Source: Ignavibacteria bacterium (GTDB lineage Bacteria; Bacteroidota; Ignavibacteria; Tepidaquicellales; Tepidaquicellaceae). Taken from it: 64,000 nucleotides of DNA. The stretch spans positions 764,177 through 828,176 of the forward strand of contig DATAJP010000002.1 of the NCBI GenBank assembly GCA_036262055.1, given 5' to 3'. The notes under the pieces were generated by a model. It searched no databases. It worked only from the letters and a program-made list of their open reading frames with translations, and was not told the DNA's origin. The translations under genes were made by a program, and so were the position numbers. Shown piece after piece: positions 27,501-36,027 of the stretch (within the stretch, counting starts at the first letter, position 1; each line of letters begins with the position of its first letter).

Positions 27501-27581
27501 TTTATACCCCTTCCATATTAAATTTTTATTGCTTCAAATTTACCTCATTTAGCTTCTCATTTGTTTTTTATATTTTGCGGT

Positions 27582-28223
27582 ATGATAATTACTGAAATTA
27601 CAAGACAGGAGAAAGATAAGAACCGCTGCAGTATTTTTATAGAGGATAGATTTTTTATGGGAATTTATGAAGATACTTTGGTTAAATTTCGTCTTCGTAA
27701 AGGTGACGAAGTTACAGAGCAGGCGATAAAAGAAATAAAGCTTTATGATGAAATAAATTTCGGCAAGAAAACGGCATTGAAATATCTCGCATACAAACCG
27801 CGCAGTAAAAAAGAAATTGAAAAGAAATTAACTGCACTGAAGCTCTCTGAAAATTCAATTAAAGAAGTAATAAACTGGCTTGAGAACATTCGATATCTGA
27901 ACGACGACCATTATTCCAAGTTATTAATTGAGAGCAAAACTATCAGAAAACCTATAGGAAGAAGATTGCTAATACAAAAGCTCCTGCAATCAGGAATCGA
28001 AAAAGAGACTATAGAAAAAAACATTCTTGAATTATATCCCGGAGAGAAAGAACAGAAAGCAGCAGTTACGGTTCTGAAAAAATATTCCAAAAAGGTGAAA
28101 GCGAAAAATGAAACCGAAAGGAAGCGAAAATGTTTTCAATATTTATTATCCAGGGGATTCGAATATGGCGTAGTTACGGAAGCAATGAAAGAGCTTGAAA
28201 CAAAAATCCCTTCAGAAAAATAA
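27582..28223 (+). CDS. recX: RecX-family regulatory protein
   Basis: The open frame starts at 27561 (MFFIFCGMIITEITRQ), but the ATG at 27582 is preferred because RecX proteins normally begin at this point; this gives 213 residues. The three-helix RecX repeats are visible: ALKYLAYKPRSKKEIEKKL, then WLENIRYLNDDHYSKLLIES and GRRLLIQKLLQSGI. RecX binds RecA filaments and limits their activity. It follows recA after a hairpin, so it is either separately transcribed or expressed by readthrough. The last codons lie within the shared terminator at 28204. Confidence 0.88.
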   Translation: MIITEITRQEKDKNRCSIFIEDRFFMGIYEDTLVKFRLRKGDEVTEQAIKEIKLYDEINFGKKTALKYLAYKPRSKKEIEKKLTALKLSENSIKEVINWLENIRYLNDDHYSKLLIESKTIRKPIGRRLLIQKLLQSGIEKETIEKNILELYPGEKEQKAAVTVLKKYSKKVKAKNETERKRKCFQYLLSRGFEYGVVTEAMKELETKIPSEK

Positions 28224-28239
28224 ATTCCTGAAGGGATTT
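28204..28239. terminator. Bidirectional terminator between recX and T9SS gene
   Basis: Perfect 12-bp arms (28204-28215, AAATCCCTTCAG, and 28228-28239) with a 12-base loop. The left arm overlaps the last codons of recX. It serves both convergent genes. Confidence 0.85.
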
Positions 28240-28259
28240 ATAAAAAATACAGATAAATT

Positions 28260-29756
28260 TTATTTTACTAATATCATTTTTTTCGTTTCGCGGAAGTTAT
28301 TTGCAGTTAGTGTATAAAAATATATTCCGCTGTTCAAATTTGAGGCATTAAACTTAACGTTGTAGCTTCCGGGATTCATTTTCTGATTAACAAGATTTGC
28401 AACTTCTCTTCCTGTTGCGTCATAAACTTTCAATTGAACCTGCCCTGTCTCTGCAATTTTAAACTCAATATTTGTTTCAGGATTGAAGGGATTAGGATAG
28501 TTATTTCCTAATTTGTAACCATCTGCAATATTGCTTGTCTGAACAGGATTGATGCCAACCAGAATGTCTGAATTATATAATCCGAAATACTGAAAGTTTG
28601 CAGCAGCAGCAACCGTTCTTATCAAAGCTCCTGTGGTGCCGTTCATTTCGTGGACACCTGCTGCATTTGTTACCATAAAGTTTCCATTCGGGAGCTGCCA
28701 TGCACCACGGAGACCCGTAACTGTCTGAAAAGTATTGATAATATTTGCACCTGTGGAATCAGTAATTAATAAACCCGATGTCGTTGTACCGCTGAAGAAA
28801 CAGGTTGCAATGTTTCCATTACTCAATTTTATTATTTGCTGTGCAAAGCTTAAGCTTGATGTAATGAAAGTGCCCAAGGGTGCTCCGGTTAAATCATAAC
28901 GTGTTACATCGGCAGTTCCGCTTGAATTCGTTATAAGCACGTCTGAGGTTCTTTCCAAAACTGCAAACGGACTGTTCAAGCTTGCTGTTATAAAAGTAGT
29001 TACAAGATTTCCTGATGTATCAAATTCCTGAATTTTATTTCCCCCATCAGCCGATGAAACGAGAAGATTTTTGTTTGGTCTGAAAGCTGCACCTCTTACG
29101 TTGTTAAGTATTGTGGTATTAACGCCTCCTGCAGGAGCAAATACGTTCACATATGCACCTGTTGTGTCAAATAACTGAACTACGTCTGATACCTGGTCGG
29201 CTACAACAACTTTTCCGTCCCAGGGACGCTGAAGCGCATGTTTCGGACTTTGAAGCTGTGGATTGGTTACGGGTATGAACGTAGGGTCAACCAAATCTCC
29301 TGTTATGGCATCAAAAGCATAAACCTGATCAGCCCATTCGGGAACAAGCAGAAACATATTCAAACCGCTTCTGTTTGAATATTGCAAATCATAAACTCCG
29401 CCTGTGTTATCAACTACTCTTTTATCACCATAAACAAGTTTTGAAGTGCTTAAATCAAACGAACTTTCGACCTCATCAAAAAACATTACTCCGCAGTTAT
29501 CATAAATATTCACAAGATTTCTCATCACGGCATAAACTATTTTGCCGTCTTCAAATCCTTTTGCGACAATGAGTTTTTTATCTCGGGTATAAATTTCCAA
29601 AGGAATCCCATCATTTAAGCATTTTGCTCTTAAATCAAGCAATATAGACGGATTTCTTTCAAAATTGTTCATTAAATCAGTAAAACTTACTCTCGGTGCA
29701 GCGAACGAAATTTGTGAAATAAAGAGGAAAAGAAGAATTAGTTTTAAAAATTTCAT
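28260..29756 (-). CDS. Secreted NHL/propeller-like protein with T9SS sorting domain
   Basis: 498 residues with a signal peptide (about 1-19, ISFAA). The middle (about 120-400) is a chain of short repeats such as VVQLFDTTGAYVNVFAPAGG, NKIQEFDTSGNLVTTFI and VTRYDLTGAPLGTFI, an NHL-like six-bladed propeller. The C-terminal 80 residues open YKLGNNYPNPFNPETNIEF and end RETKKMILVK, a type A T9SS sorting domain. It should be exported and displayed or released by T9SS. It is the second such protein in the window, and its role is unknown. Confidence 0.9.
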   Translation of the reverse strand: MKFLKLILLFLFISQISFAAPRVSFTDLMNNFERNPSILLDLRAKCLNDGIPLEIYTRDKKLIVAKGFEDGKIVYAVMRNLVNIYDNCGVMFFDEVESSFDLSTSKLVYGDKRVVDNTGGVYDLQYSNRSGLNMFLLVPEWADQVYAFDAITGDLVDPTFIPVTNPQLQSPKHALQRPWDGKVVVADQVSDVVQLFDTTGAYVNVFAPAGGVNTTILNNVRGAAFRPNKNLLVSSADGGNKIQEFDTSGNLVTTFITASLNSPFAVLERTSDVLITNSSGTADVTRYDLTGAPLGTFITSSLSFAQQIIKLSNGNIATCFFSGTTTSGLLITDSTGANIINTFQTVTGLRGAWQLPNGNFMVTNAAGVHEMNGTTGALIRTVAAAANFQYFGLYNSDILVGINPVQTSNIADGYKLGNNYPNPFNPETNIEFKIAETGQVQLKVYDATGREVANLVNQKMNPGSYNVKFNASNLNSGIYFYTLTANNFRETKKMILVK

Positions 29757-29860
29757 AATTTTTAAGTTTAATTAATAAAAAGAAGGACAGGGTTCGTTAA
29801 TTTAATACAAATTCCATTGTTTAAAAATCCCAAATTGAGTATTTTTATAATTCAGCAATT

Positions 29861-29935
29861 CGGAGCGTAGCGTAGCCCGGTTATCGCGCATGCCTTGGGA
29901 GCATGAGGTCGCAAGTTCGAATCTTGCCGCTCCGA
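29861..29935 (+). tRNA. tRNA-Pro (anticodon TGG)
   Basis: Acceptor stem CGGAGCG pairs with CGCTCCG and the discriminator base is A29935. The D arm uses a GCG/CGC stem, the anticodon stem is CATGC/GCATG with loop CTTGGGA (anticodon 29896-29898), and the T arm is GCAAG-TTCGAAT-CTTGC. CCA is not encoded. The stems are intact and an intrinsic terminator follows two bases later. Confidence 0.95.
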
Positions 29936-29936
29936 C

Positions 29937-29967
29937 AAAGCCCTAAATGAAAATTTAGGGCTTTTTT
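29937..29967 (+). terminator. Terminator of tRNA-Pro
   Basis: Perfect 12-bp arms AAAGCCCTAAAT (29937-29948) and complement (29953-29964) with a GAAA tetraloop and following T residues. Confidence 0.92.
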
Positions 29968-30040
29968 GTTTTATTTTGTGGCTTTCGTGTTTTGTCAAAA
30001 AACAGGATATTTGTATAAACAATAATCATTTAAATTATTA

Positions 30041-31069
30041 TTGTATAAACTTCTAATCCGTCCCATCTTTTTTCTTTTCGATTCCGAAAAAATTCATAAT
30101 TTCACGCTATTTATAATTTCACGGTTTACGTTTCTCTATCCAGTTTTCAAATTAATATATTCTCCTTCTAAAAATTGTTCATTGCAAATTGCAAATTGCA
30201 CATTCAAAAGCCCTCTCGGGCTTGCGGCAGGTTTTGATAAAAACGGAGTTGCGTTGAGGTTTTGGGATGCAGTTGGCTTTTCTTATGTTGAAGTCGGAAC
30301 TGTTACACCTCTGGGGCAGCCGGGAAATCCGAAGCCGAGGATTTTCCGTCTTAAAAAAGAAAAAGCGTTGATAAATCGTCTTGGTTTTAATAATAAAGGC
30401 GCAGACGAAATCAGAAAAAATATTCTTGAAGCAAAACCAAAACTAAAAAATGGTTTGGTTGTCGGGGTGAATATCGGGAAAAATAAACATACCTCCATTA
30501 TTAATGCGGTGACTGACTACAAAATTTGTTTCGAAAAACTTTTCGATGCCGCAGATTATTTTACTGTAAACATTTCCTCACCTAATACAAAATCTCTTCG
30601 TGACCTTCACAATAAAGAATATCTCGATAATCTTTTAGCTGAAATTCAGAATTTGAATTTACAGCTTGCTGCTAAACATGGAGTTCATCCTAAAAATATT
30701 TTTTTAAAAATTTCCCCTGATTTGGAAAGCGAAGAAGTTGAGGAAGTTTATGATTTTGTTTGTAAGCATAATTTTACCGGTATAATAGCCACAAATACAA
30801 CGGTTTCACGTTCAAATCTTGGACAAAAATCTGATGAACAAGGTGGATTAAGCGGAAAACCGCTAAAACCGATAGCTGATAAAATTTTGCATATGTTAAA
30901 TGAATTAAATTTAAAAAATCAAAATAAGAAGTTAATTTTAATTGGTGTTGGAGGTGTGTTCTCAAAACAGGATTTTGAGGATAAGACCAAAAACGGTGCC
31001 TCGCTTGTTCAGGTTTATACGGGCTTCATTTACGAAGGTCCTGGTATAATAAAAAAGATTCTAAGATGA
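30041..31069 (+). CDS. pyrD: Dihydroorotate dehydrogenase (quinone), class 2
   Basis: 342 residues. The N-terminal amphipathic segment of class 2 enzymes is present, followed by FKSPLGLAAGFDKNGVAL, VEVGTVTPLGQPGNPKPRIFRL, VNISSPNTKSLR (with the catalytic Ser) and the flavin-phosphate loop GVGGVFS. It oxidises dihydroorotate to orotate at the membrane and passes electrons to quinone, the fourth step of pyrimidine synthesis. Codons near residues 46-56 (30174-30205) consist of a sequence resembling an intergenic repeat of this genome. The rhomboid gene overlaps its stop by 4 bases. Confidence 0.95.
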   Translation: MYKLLIRPIFFLFDSEKIHNFTLFIISRFTFLYPVFKLIYSPSKNCSLQIANCTFKSPLGLAAGFDKNGVALRFWDAVGFSYVEVGTVTPLGQPGNPKPRIFRLKKEKALINRLGFNNKGADEIRKNILEAKPKLKNGLVVGVNIGKNKHTSIINAVTDYKICFEKLFDAADYFTVNISSPNTKSLRDLHNKEYLDNLLAEIQNLNLQLAAKHGVHPKNIFLKISPDLESEEVEEVYDFVCKHNFTGIIATNTTVSRSNLGQKSDEQGGLSGKPLKPIADKILHMLNELNLKNQNKKLILIGVGGVFSKQDFEDKTKNGASLVQVYTGFIYEGPGIIKKILR

Positions 31070-31689
31070 CTTCAATTGCTGATTCACCTGTAACAATTAC
31101 GTTAATTTTTGCAAATGCTGCAATTTCAATGTGGGCTTTTTATTCCAATCCCATTTATTATGAGAAACTTGCAGAAAGGCCTTATGAAATTGTTTATGAG
31201 AAAAAATTCTATCAGATGTTTACGTCTGCATTTCTTCATGCAGATTACTTTCATTTGTTTTTTAATATGTATGCTTTATATATATTTGGAACAATACTTG
31301 AACCATTCTGGAATGAAGAATTTGGTTTTGCAACAGGAAGCTTAATATTTGCTGCGGTTTATTTCATCAGCTTATTGTTTAGTTCGCTTTTAACTGTTCT
31401 GCTTCATTATAAAGACAGAAACTACGCTGCAGTTGGTGCATCTGGCGCAGTTGAAGGAATAGTATTTGCTTTTGTTGTTTATGCTCCTTTTTCCACATTG
31501 GCTTTCTTTTTTATTCCTATGCCTGCCTGGCTTTTTGCATTACTGTATTTAGGTTTTACAATATATGGAGTAAGAACCCGTCTTGGAAATATAGGTCATG
31601 CGGCTCATCTTGGAGGTGCAATTGCTGGTTTTTTCTTTACACTTTTTTGTATTCCCGGGGCAATGGATTATTTTTTAAGTAATTTTTAA
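31066..31689 (+). CDS. Rhomboid-family intramembrane serine protease
   Basis: 207 residues with about six hydrophobic segments. The rhomboid residues are present: the oxyanion-type HLFFN (H63..N67), the catalytic Ser in GASGAVEG (S126) and the His of HAAHLGG (H181). It cleaves single-pass membrane proteins within the bilayer; the substrate is unknown. Its ATG overlaps the pyrD stop (ATGA), so the two are coupled, although no functional link is evident. Confidence 0.9.
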   Translation: MTSIADSPVTITLIFANAAISMWAFYSNPIYYEKLAERPYEIVYEKKFYQMFTSAFLHADYFHLFFNMYALYIFGTILEPFWNEEFGFATGSLIFAAVYFISLLFSSLLTVLLHYKDRNYAAVGASGAVEGIVFAFVVYAPFSTLAFFFIPMPAWLFALLYLGFTIYGVRTRLGNIGHAAHLGGAIAGFFFTLFCIPGAMDYFLSNF

Positions 31690-31714
31690 ATTATAAATTA
31701 ATCAATAACGATTA

Positions 31715-32809
31715 ATGATTCTTTCCGTTTTAAAAGAAGAAAACGATAACCGCGTGGCTCTTATTCCCGAGCATGTGCAGCAATTTGCAAAGCTTGGTGC
31801 GGAACTATGGATTGAAAATTCCGCAGGCGACCGCGCATTTTTCTTTGATGATGATTACAAAAACGCAGGAGCATTAATAAAATCGAAAGATGAAATTTTA
31901 AAATCTTCGGATATAATCCTGAAAGTGAATGCTCCCGTTGTTGATAATATTTCTTCAATAAAACAGAATTTAATCTTCATAGGAATTTTAAGGCCGTTTC
32001 AGAATAAATCACTTACGGAATTTTTTGCATCAAAAAACATAACATCATTTTCTCTTGAGCTAATGCCGCGCATAACCCGCGCGCAGATTATGGATGTGCT
32101 TTCATCTCAGGCAAATATTGCGGGATACAAAGCAGTGCTGATTGCTGCGGATAATCTGCCGAGATATTTCCCTATGCTCACGACTGCCGCAGGGAGCATT
32201 CCTCCGGCAAAAGTTCTTATTATCGGTGCAGGCGTCGCAGGGCTTCAGGCAATTGCAACTGCAAAGCGTTTGGGAGCAGTAGTTGAGGTGTTTGATACCC
32301 GGTCGGCTGTTGAAGAAGAAGTGAAAAGCTTGGGAGCAAAGTTCATAAAAATCGAAGGCGCAAAAGAAGATAAAGCTGCCGGTGGTTATGCAGTCGAGCA
32401 GTCAGAGGATTTTTTAAAACGCCAGAGTGAAGCAGTTCATAACAGTGCAATAAAATCGGATGCGGTAATTACAACCGCTCAGATCCCCAACAAGAAAGCA
32501 CCGATATTAATTTACAAAAACACAATCGAGAAAATGAAAAAGGGAAGCGTTATCGTTGATCTTGCTTCATCGACAGGAGGAAATACTGAACTGACTGAAA
32601 ACAATAAAACAATCAATATTAACGGTGTGACAATAATAGGAAATTCAAATCTTGCATCTCTTGTGCCGTCGGATGCGAGCAAGCTTTTAAGTAAAAACAT
32701 TTTTAATTTTATGAAGCTGTTTTTAAAAGACGGACAGATAAATCTGGATTTTAATGATGTTATAATACAGCAGACTTGCGTAACCGCAAACGGTGAAGTA
32801 AAGATTTAG
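31715..32809 (+). CDS. pntAA: NAD(P) transhydrogenase subunit alpha, part 1
   Basis: 364 residues, the soluble NAD(H)-binding domain I of the proton-translocating transhydrogenase, related to alanine dehydrogenase. Motifs are LIPEHVQQFAKLGAELWIE at the start, LEL-PRITRAQIMDVLSSQAN, and the Rossmann GAGVAGLQAIATAKRLGA with VFDTR. The alpha subunit is split into two genes here, as in Rhodospirillum-type systems. Together with the membrane parts downstream it couples hydride transfer from NADH to NADP+ with proton inflow, supplying NADPH. Confidence 0.95.
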   Translation: MILSVLKEENDNRVALIPEHVQQFAKLGAELWIENSAGDRAFFFDDDYKNAGALIKSKDEILKSSDIILKVNAPVVDNISSIKQNLIFIGILRPFQNKSLTEFFASKNITSFSLELMPRITRAQIMDVLSSQANIAGYKAVLIAADNLPRYFPMLTTAAGSIPPAKVLIIGAGVAGLQAIATAKRLGAVVEVFDTRSAVEEEVKSLGAKFIKIEGAKEDKAAGGYAVEQSEDFLKRQSEAVHNSAIKSDAVITTAQIPNKKAPILIYKNTIEKMKKGSVIVDLASSTGGNTELTENNKTININGVTIIGNSNLASLVPSDASKLLSKNIFNFMKLFLKDGQINLDFNDVIIQQTCVTANGEVKI

Positions 32810-32814
32810 TTCAA

Positions 32815-32850
32815 TTAACAATGTGCAATTTGTAATGAGCAATTAAAAAA
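32815..32850 (+). repeat. R3 low-complexity intergenic repeat (AATGTGCAATTTG type)
   Basis: Contains AATGTGCAATTTGTAATGAG, a short AT-rich unit related to sequences near 42574, 58829 and, in reverse orientation, 63561. It is located between pntAA and pntAB. A related stretch occurs inside pyrD at 30174-30205. Confidence 0.55.
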
Positions 32851-32899
32851 TTTTCAGCGTAATTCATAAAAAAATCATAATAAATCAGCGTCAAAAAAC

Positions 32900-33208
32900 A
32901 TGGAGCAGTTAATTCAATTTCTCGGCGAAAACATAAATTCAGTTTATATAATCATACTTTCTATTTTTCTCGGTATTGAAGTGATTTCAAAAGTGCCGTC
33001 AATTTTGCACACGCCGCTTATGTCGGGTGCAAATGCCATTCACGGCGTTGTAATTATCGGAGCAATAATTGTTATGGGACTTGCAGACCCGAATGATATT
33101 CTTTCGCTCACGCTGGGATTTCTTGCGGTGATTTTCGGGACGCTTAACGTTGTCGGCGGATTTGTCGTAACCGACCGCATGCTTGAGATGTTTAAGAAGA
33201 AAAAATAA
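32900..33208 (+). CDS. pntAB: NAD(P) transhydrogenase subunit alpha, part 2
   Basis: 102 residues with about three to four membrane helices, corresponding to the C-terminal membrane part of PntA. Family marks are SIFLGIEVISKVPSILHTPL and MSGANAIHGVVIIGAI. It joins PntB in the proton channel of the transhydrogenase. It lies 90 bases after pntAA and 133 bases before pntB, the latter gap holding an R2 repeat. Confidence 0.93.
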   Translation: MEQLIQFLGENINSVYIIILSIFLGIEVISKVPSILHTPLMSGANAIHGVVIIGAIIVMGLADPNDILSLTLGFLAVIFGTLNVVGGFVVTDRMLEMFKKKK

Positions 33209-33253
33209 TTTAGTTTGTAAAGTTTGAAAGTTCATCAAGTTCATAAAGTTTAA

Positions 33254-33285
33254 TGGAAGTCATTCCCGCGCAGGCGGGAATCCCA
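33254..33285 (+). repeat. R2 GTCATTCCCGCG palindromic repeat, copy 1
   Basis: TGGAAGTCATTCCCGCG and then a complementary CGGGAATCCCA arm form a hairpin. It is located in the gap between pntAB and pntB, inside an apparent operon. Other copies are at 44591, 54521, 58939, 62265 and 62337. Confidence 0.85.
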
Positions 33286-33341
33286 AGCTGTTAAAATAAA
33301 TTGTTGATTATACTCAATCATCCAATCAGCGTTGAAAAATT

Positions 33342-34742
33342 TTGAATAATATTCTTGAAATATCATACTTAATTGCCTCTGTAACTTTCATTCTCGGTTT
33401 AAAGATGCTTGGCAAGCCGGAAACTGCGCGCAAGGGCAACCTTATCGCGGCAGGCGGGATGACCCTCGCAATAATTGCAACGATATTTCTTTATGAAAAC
33501 AATGAAGGTATCAGATTAGGGAATTATCTCTGGATTTTCGGCGGCATAATTATCGGTTCCATTGCCGGGACAATTGCTGCACGTCGTGTGCAGATGACCG
33601 CAATGCCGCAGATGGTATCGCTTTTCAACGGACTCGGCGCGCTTTGCGTGGCAATCATTTCTTTCTTGGAATATTTTCATTCTTATCAATTTGCTGCACC
33701 GGTATTCAACGTAAAATTTCTCATAATTCTTGCAGGACTTGTAATCGGTTCGGTTTCGTTTTCGGGAAGCATGATTGCTTACGGAAAGCTGGAAGGAAAA
33801 ATTAAAGATTTTCATTTTCCGTTCAACCAGGTTCTGAATATTTTAATTCTTCTTGTGATTTTAGTTTTGCTTGCGATTCCCGTATTCGGAGCAAATCACT
33901 CGCTCAATATTTTATATGCCATAACAATTCTTTCGCTTTTATACGGATTAACTTTTGTTTTTCCAATCGGAGGTGCAGATATGCCGGTTGTAATTTCATT
34001 GCTTAATTCATTCACGGGCATTGCTGCCGCGCTCGGCGGATTCTTATATGATAACCAGGTGATGCTGACGGGCGGTATTCTTGTCGGCTCATCGGGAACA
34101 ATACTCACGATTTTAATGTGCAAGGCGATGAACCGCTCCCTTGCAAACGTAATTGTCGGCTCGTGGAAATCACAGGGAGGACCTTCCTCAGCTCACAAAG
34201 AGGTTAAAGGAAGCATAAAAGAAATTTCCGTTTCCGATACGGCTGTTCTGCTTGCTTATTCAAAATCGGTTGTCATCGTTCCGGGTTACGGACTTGCCGT
34301 TGCTCAGGCGCAGCACGTAACCAAAGAGCTGGAGGCACTGCTTGAAGAGAAAGGCGTTGAGGTTAAATATGCAATTCATCCGGTTGCGGGAAGAATGCCG
34401 GGACACATGAACGTTCTGCTTGCAGAAGCCGACGTGCCTTATGACAAGCTATATGAAATGGAGCAGATAAACCCCGAATTTGTAAAAACCGATGTTGTCC
34501 TGATTTTAGGCGCAAACGATGTTGTTAATCCTGCCGCTCTCACCGACCCTTCCTCGCCGATTTACGGAATGCCGATTCTCGAAGTAATAAACGCAAAAAA
34601 TATAATCGTCAATAAACGAAGCATGTCCGCAGGATATGCCGGCATTGATAACGAGCTCTTCTATAACGACAAAACCAAAATGCTCTTTGGTGATTCGAAA
34701 AAAATTTTGTCAGAGTTGGTAAGTGAAGTGAAGGGGTTGTAA
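33342..34742 (+). CDS. pntB: NAD(P) transhydrogenase subunit beta
   Basis: 466 residues. The N-terminal half has about nine membrane helices, and the C-terminal half is the NADP(H)-binding domain III with VVIVPGYGLAVAQAQH, HPVAGRMPGHMNVLLAEA and LGANDVVNPAA. The start is TTG at 33342 (TTG AAT AAT ATT CTT), the only in-frame start that keeps the conserved N-terminus. The proton-translocating enzyme balances NADH and NADPH pools. It is the last gene of the pnt set. Confidence 0.95.
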   Translation: MNNILEISYLIASVTFILGLKMLGKPETARKGNLIAAGGMTLAIIATIFLYENNEGIRLGNYLWIFGGIIIGSIAGTIAARRVQMTAMPQMVSLFNGLGALCVAIISFLEYFHSYQFAAPVFNVKFLIILAGLVIGSVSFSGSMIAYGKLEGKIKDFHFPFNQVLNILILLVILVLLAIPVFGANHSLNILYAITILSLLYGLTFVFPIGGADMPVVISLLNSFTGIAAALGGFLYDNQVMLTGGILVGSSGTILTILMCKAMNRSLANVIVGSWKSQGGPSSAHKEVKGSIKEISVSDTAVLLAYSKSVVIVPGYGLAVAQAQHVTKELEALLEEKGVEVKYAIHPVAGRMPGHMNVLLAEADVPYDKLYEMEQINPEFVKTDVVLILGANDVVNPAALTDPSSPIYGMPILEVINAKNIIVNKRSMSAGYAGIDNELFYNDKTKMLFGDSKKILSELVSEVKGL

Positions 34743-34766
34743 AAATTTTAATTGTAAAAATAATTT

Positions 34767-35945
34767 ATGAGAAAAATCATATTGTTTTTTCTTTTGGTTT
34801 TATCAAACTACGTATATTCACAATCTGATCCTAATAAAACATTGCAAGCTCTGTTTGAAGAAAATAAATTTCAAGAAGTAATATCGGAAAAAAATAAATA
34901 TAATGAAGATGAATTTGATGATAAAACATTATATGAAATAGGTCGTTCATTTTTTTATTTAGAAGATTTCAATAGTGCTATGTCATATTTTGAAAAAGCA
35001 TATTTAAAAGATCCGGAATTTGCAGCAATTACTTATTATATAGGACTTTGTTATCTTTTTATGAATAATGAAAATAAAGCACTTGAAAAATTTAACGAAG
35101 CAATTGCCATTTCTGAGAATAAACAGTTCTATATAATAGAAAAAATTGCATTACTTGATGAAACTAATAGAAAGGAAGAGGCTTTTGCTCTTGCTGATAG
35201 TATCTACAAAGCTGATACTGCGTTATACACTAAAGGATATTTTTATTTGGCAAAGTTATATTTGCTTGAAAAAAATGATTCCAAAACTGCTCTTGAAATA
35301 TTAAATGAAGGTAAAAGCAAAAAAGATACAGAGAATGATTTTTATCTTTCAATATTGGATATGATAGGAATATTGGAAGCTGAAGATAAAAATTATACTG
35401 TTTCAAACGAAAACCTGATTGAGCTTATAAAGCTTGATTCCACTATATACAAAGCATATCCATATATTATAAGAAATTATTTTGCACTTGGAAATCATGA
35501 TGATGCAAGTCCATACAGGAAAATTTTATACGATGCATATGAGAAAGGTTTGTTAACTGATATTAAGGGGTTGAGAAAGGAATATAGGTTTGATGAATTC
35601 AAATGGAAAAATTACGATGTGTTGGCTTATGAAACTTTTGCGTTTCCTGACCCTGAAAAAGAATATCCTTTTTATAAACAAACATACTATGTATATCGGG
35701 AAAATAGCGACAGCTTGGAATTTACAATTCAGACGGAATTACTTTTTGGAACCGGCGGAGATGTTGAACCCATTTATGTATTAGGTAAGAGTTTGCGAAA
35801 AGACGGCGTTTATTATCACGCAACTTACGGGACGTTAAATTTCAAAGAGCCGGTTGATTATAAAAAGCTTAAAGAAGGAGTGCTAAAAGTTTTAAATGAA
35901 GAAGTCTCACCGACATCTTCAAGCACTAAGAAGATTAATAAATAA
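34767..35945 (+). CDS. Secreted TPR-repeat protein
   Basis: 392 residues with a signal peptide (about 1-19, YVYSQ) and several tetratricopeptide-like helices between 25 and 250 (for example LYEIGRSFFYLEDFNSAMSYFEKAYLKDPE). The remaining C-terminal 120 residues are beta-rich (PEKEYPFYKQTYYVYREN onward) with no motif I recognise. It starts 24 bases after pntB but shows no link to transhydrogenase function. Probably periplasmic, a scaffold for protein contacts. Confidence 0.82.
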   Translation: MRKIILFFLLVLSNYVYSQSDPNKTLQALFEENKFQEVISEKNKYNEDEFDDKTLYEIGRSFFYLEDFNSAMSYFEKAYLKDPEFAAITYYIGLCYLFMNNENKALEKFNEAIAISENKQFYIIEKIALLDETNRKEEAFALADSIYKADTALYTKGYFYLAKLYLLEKNDSKTALEILNEGKSKKDTENDFYLSILDMIGILEAEDKNYTVSNENLIELIKLDSTIYKAYPYIIRNYFALGNHDDASPYRKILYDAYEKGLLTDIKGLRKEYRFDEFKWKNYDVLAYETFAFPDPEKEYPFYKQTYYVYRENSDSLEFTIQTELLFGTGGDVEPIYVLGKSLRKDGVYYHATYGTLNFKEPVDYKKLKEGVLKVLNEEVSPTSSSTKKINK

Positions 35946-35947
35946 CA

Positions 35948-35979
35948 AACCCCCAAGCCGCTTGCGCGGCTCGGGGGTT
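35948..35979. terminator. GC-rich hairpin after TPR gene
   Basis: AACCCCC..AGCCGC pairs with GCGGCT..GGGGGTT: 13 pairs with one mismatch and a TTGC loop. It begins 2 bases after the stop codon. There is no T tract on either side, so it may be a repeat-like or transcript-stabilising hairpin rather than a classical terminator. Confidence 0.5.
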
Positions 35980-36027
35980 CGGGAGGACTGAAGGAAGGAA
36001 ATGAGATTTGTAAGTAAGATTAAAATT

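Noticed and set aside
35948-35979. Classical Rho-independent terminator after the TPR gene
   Set aside because: The hairpin is strong but no T tract follows on either strand, so it was listed only as a possible terminator or repeat.
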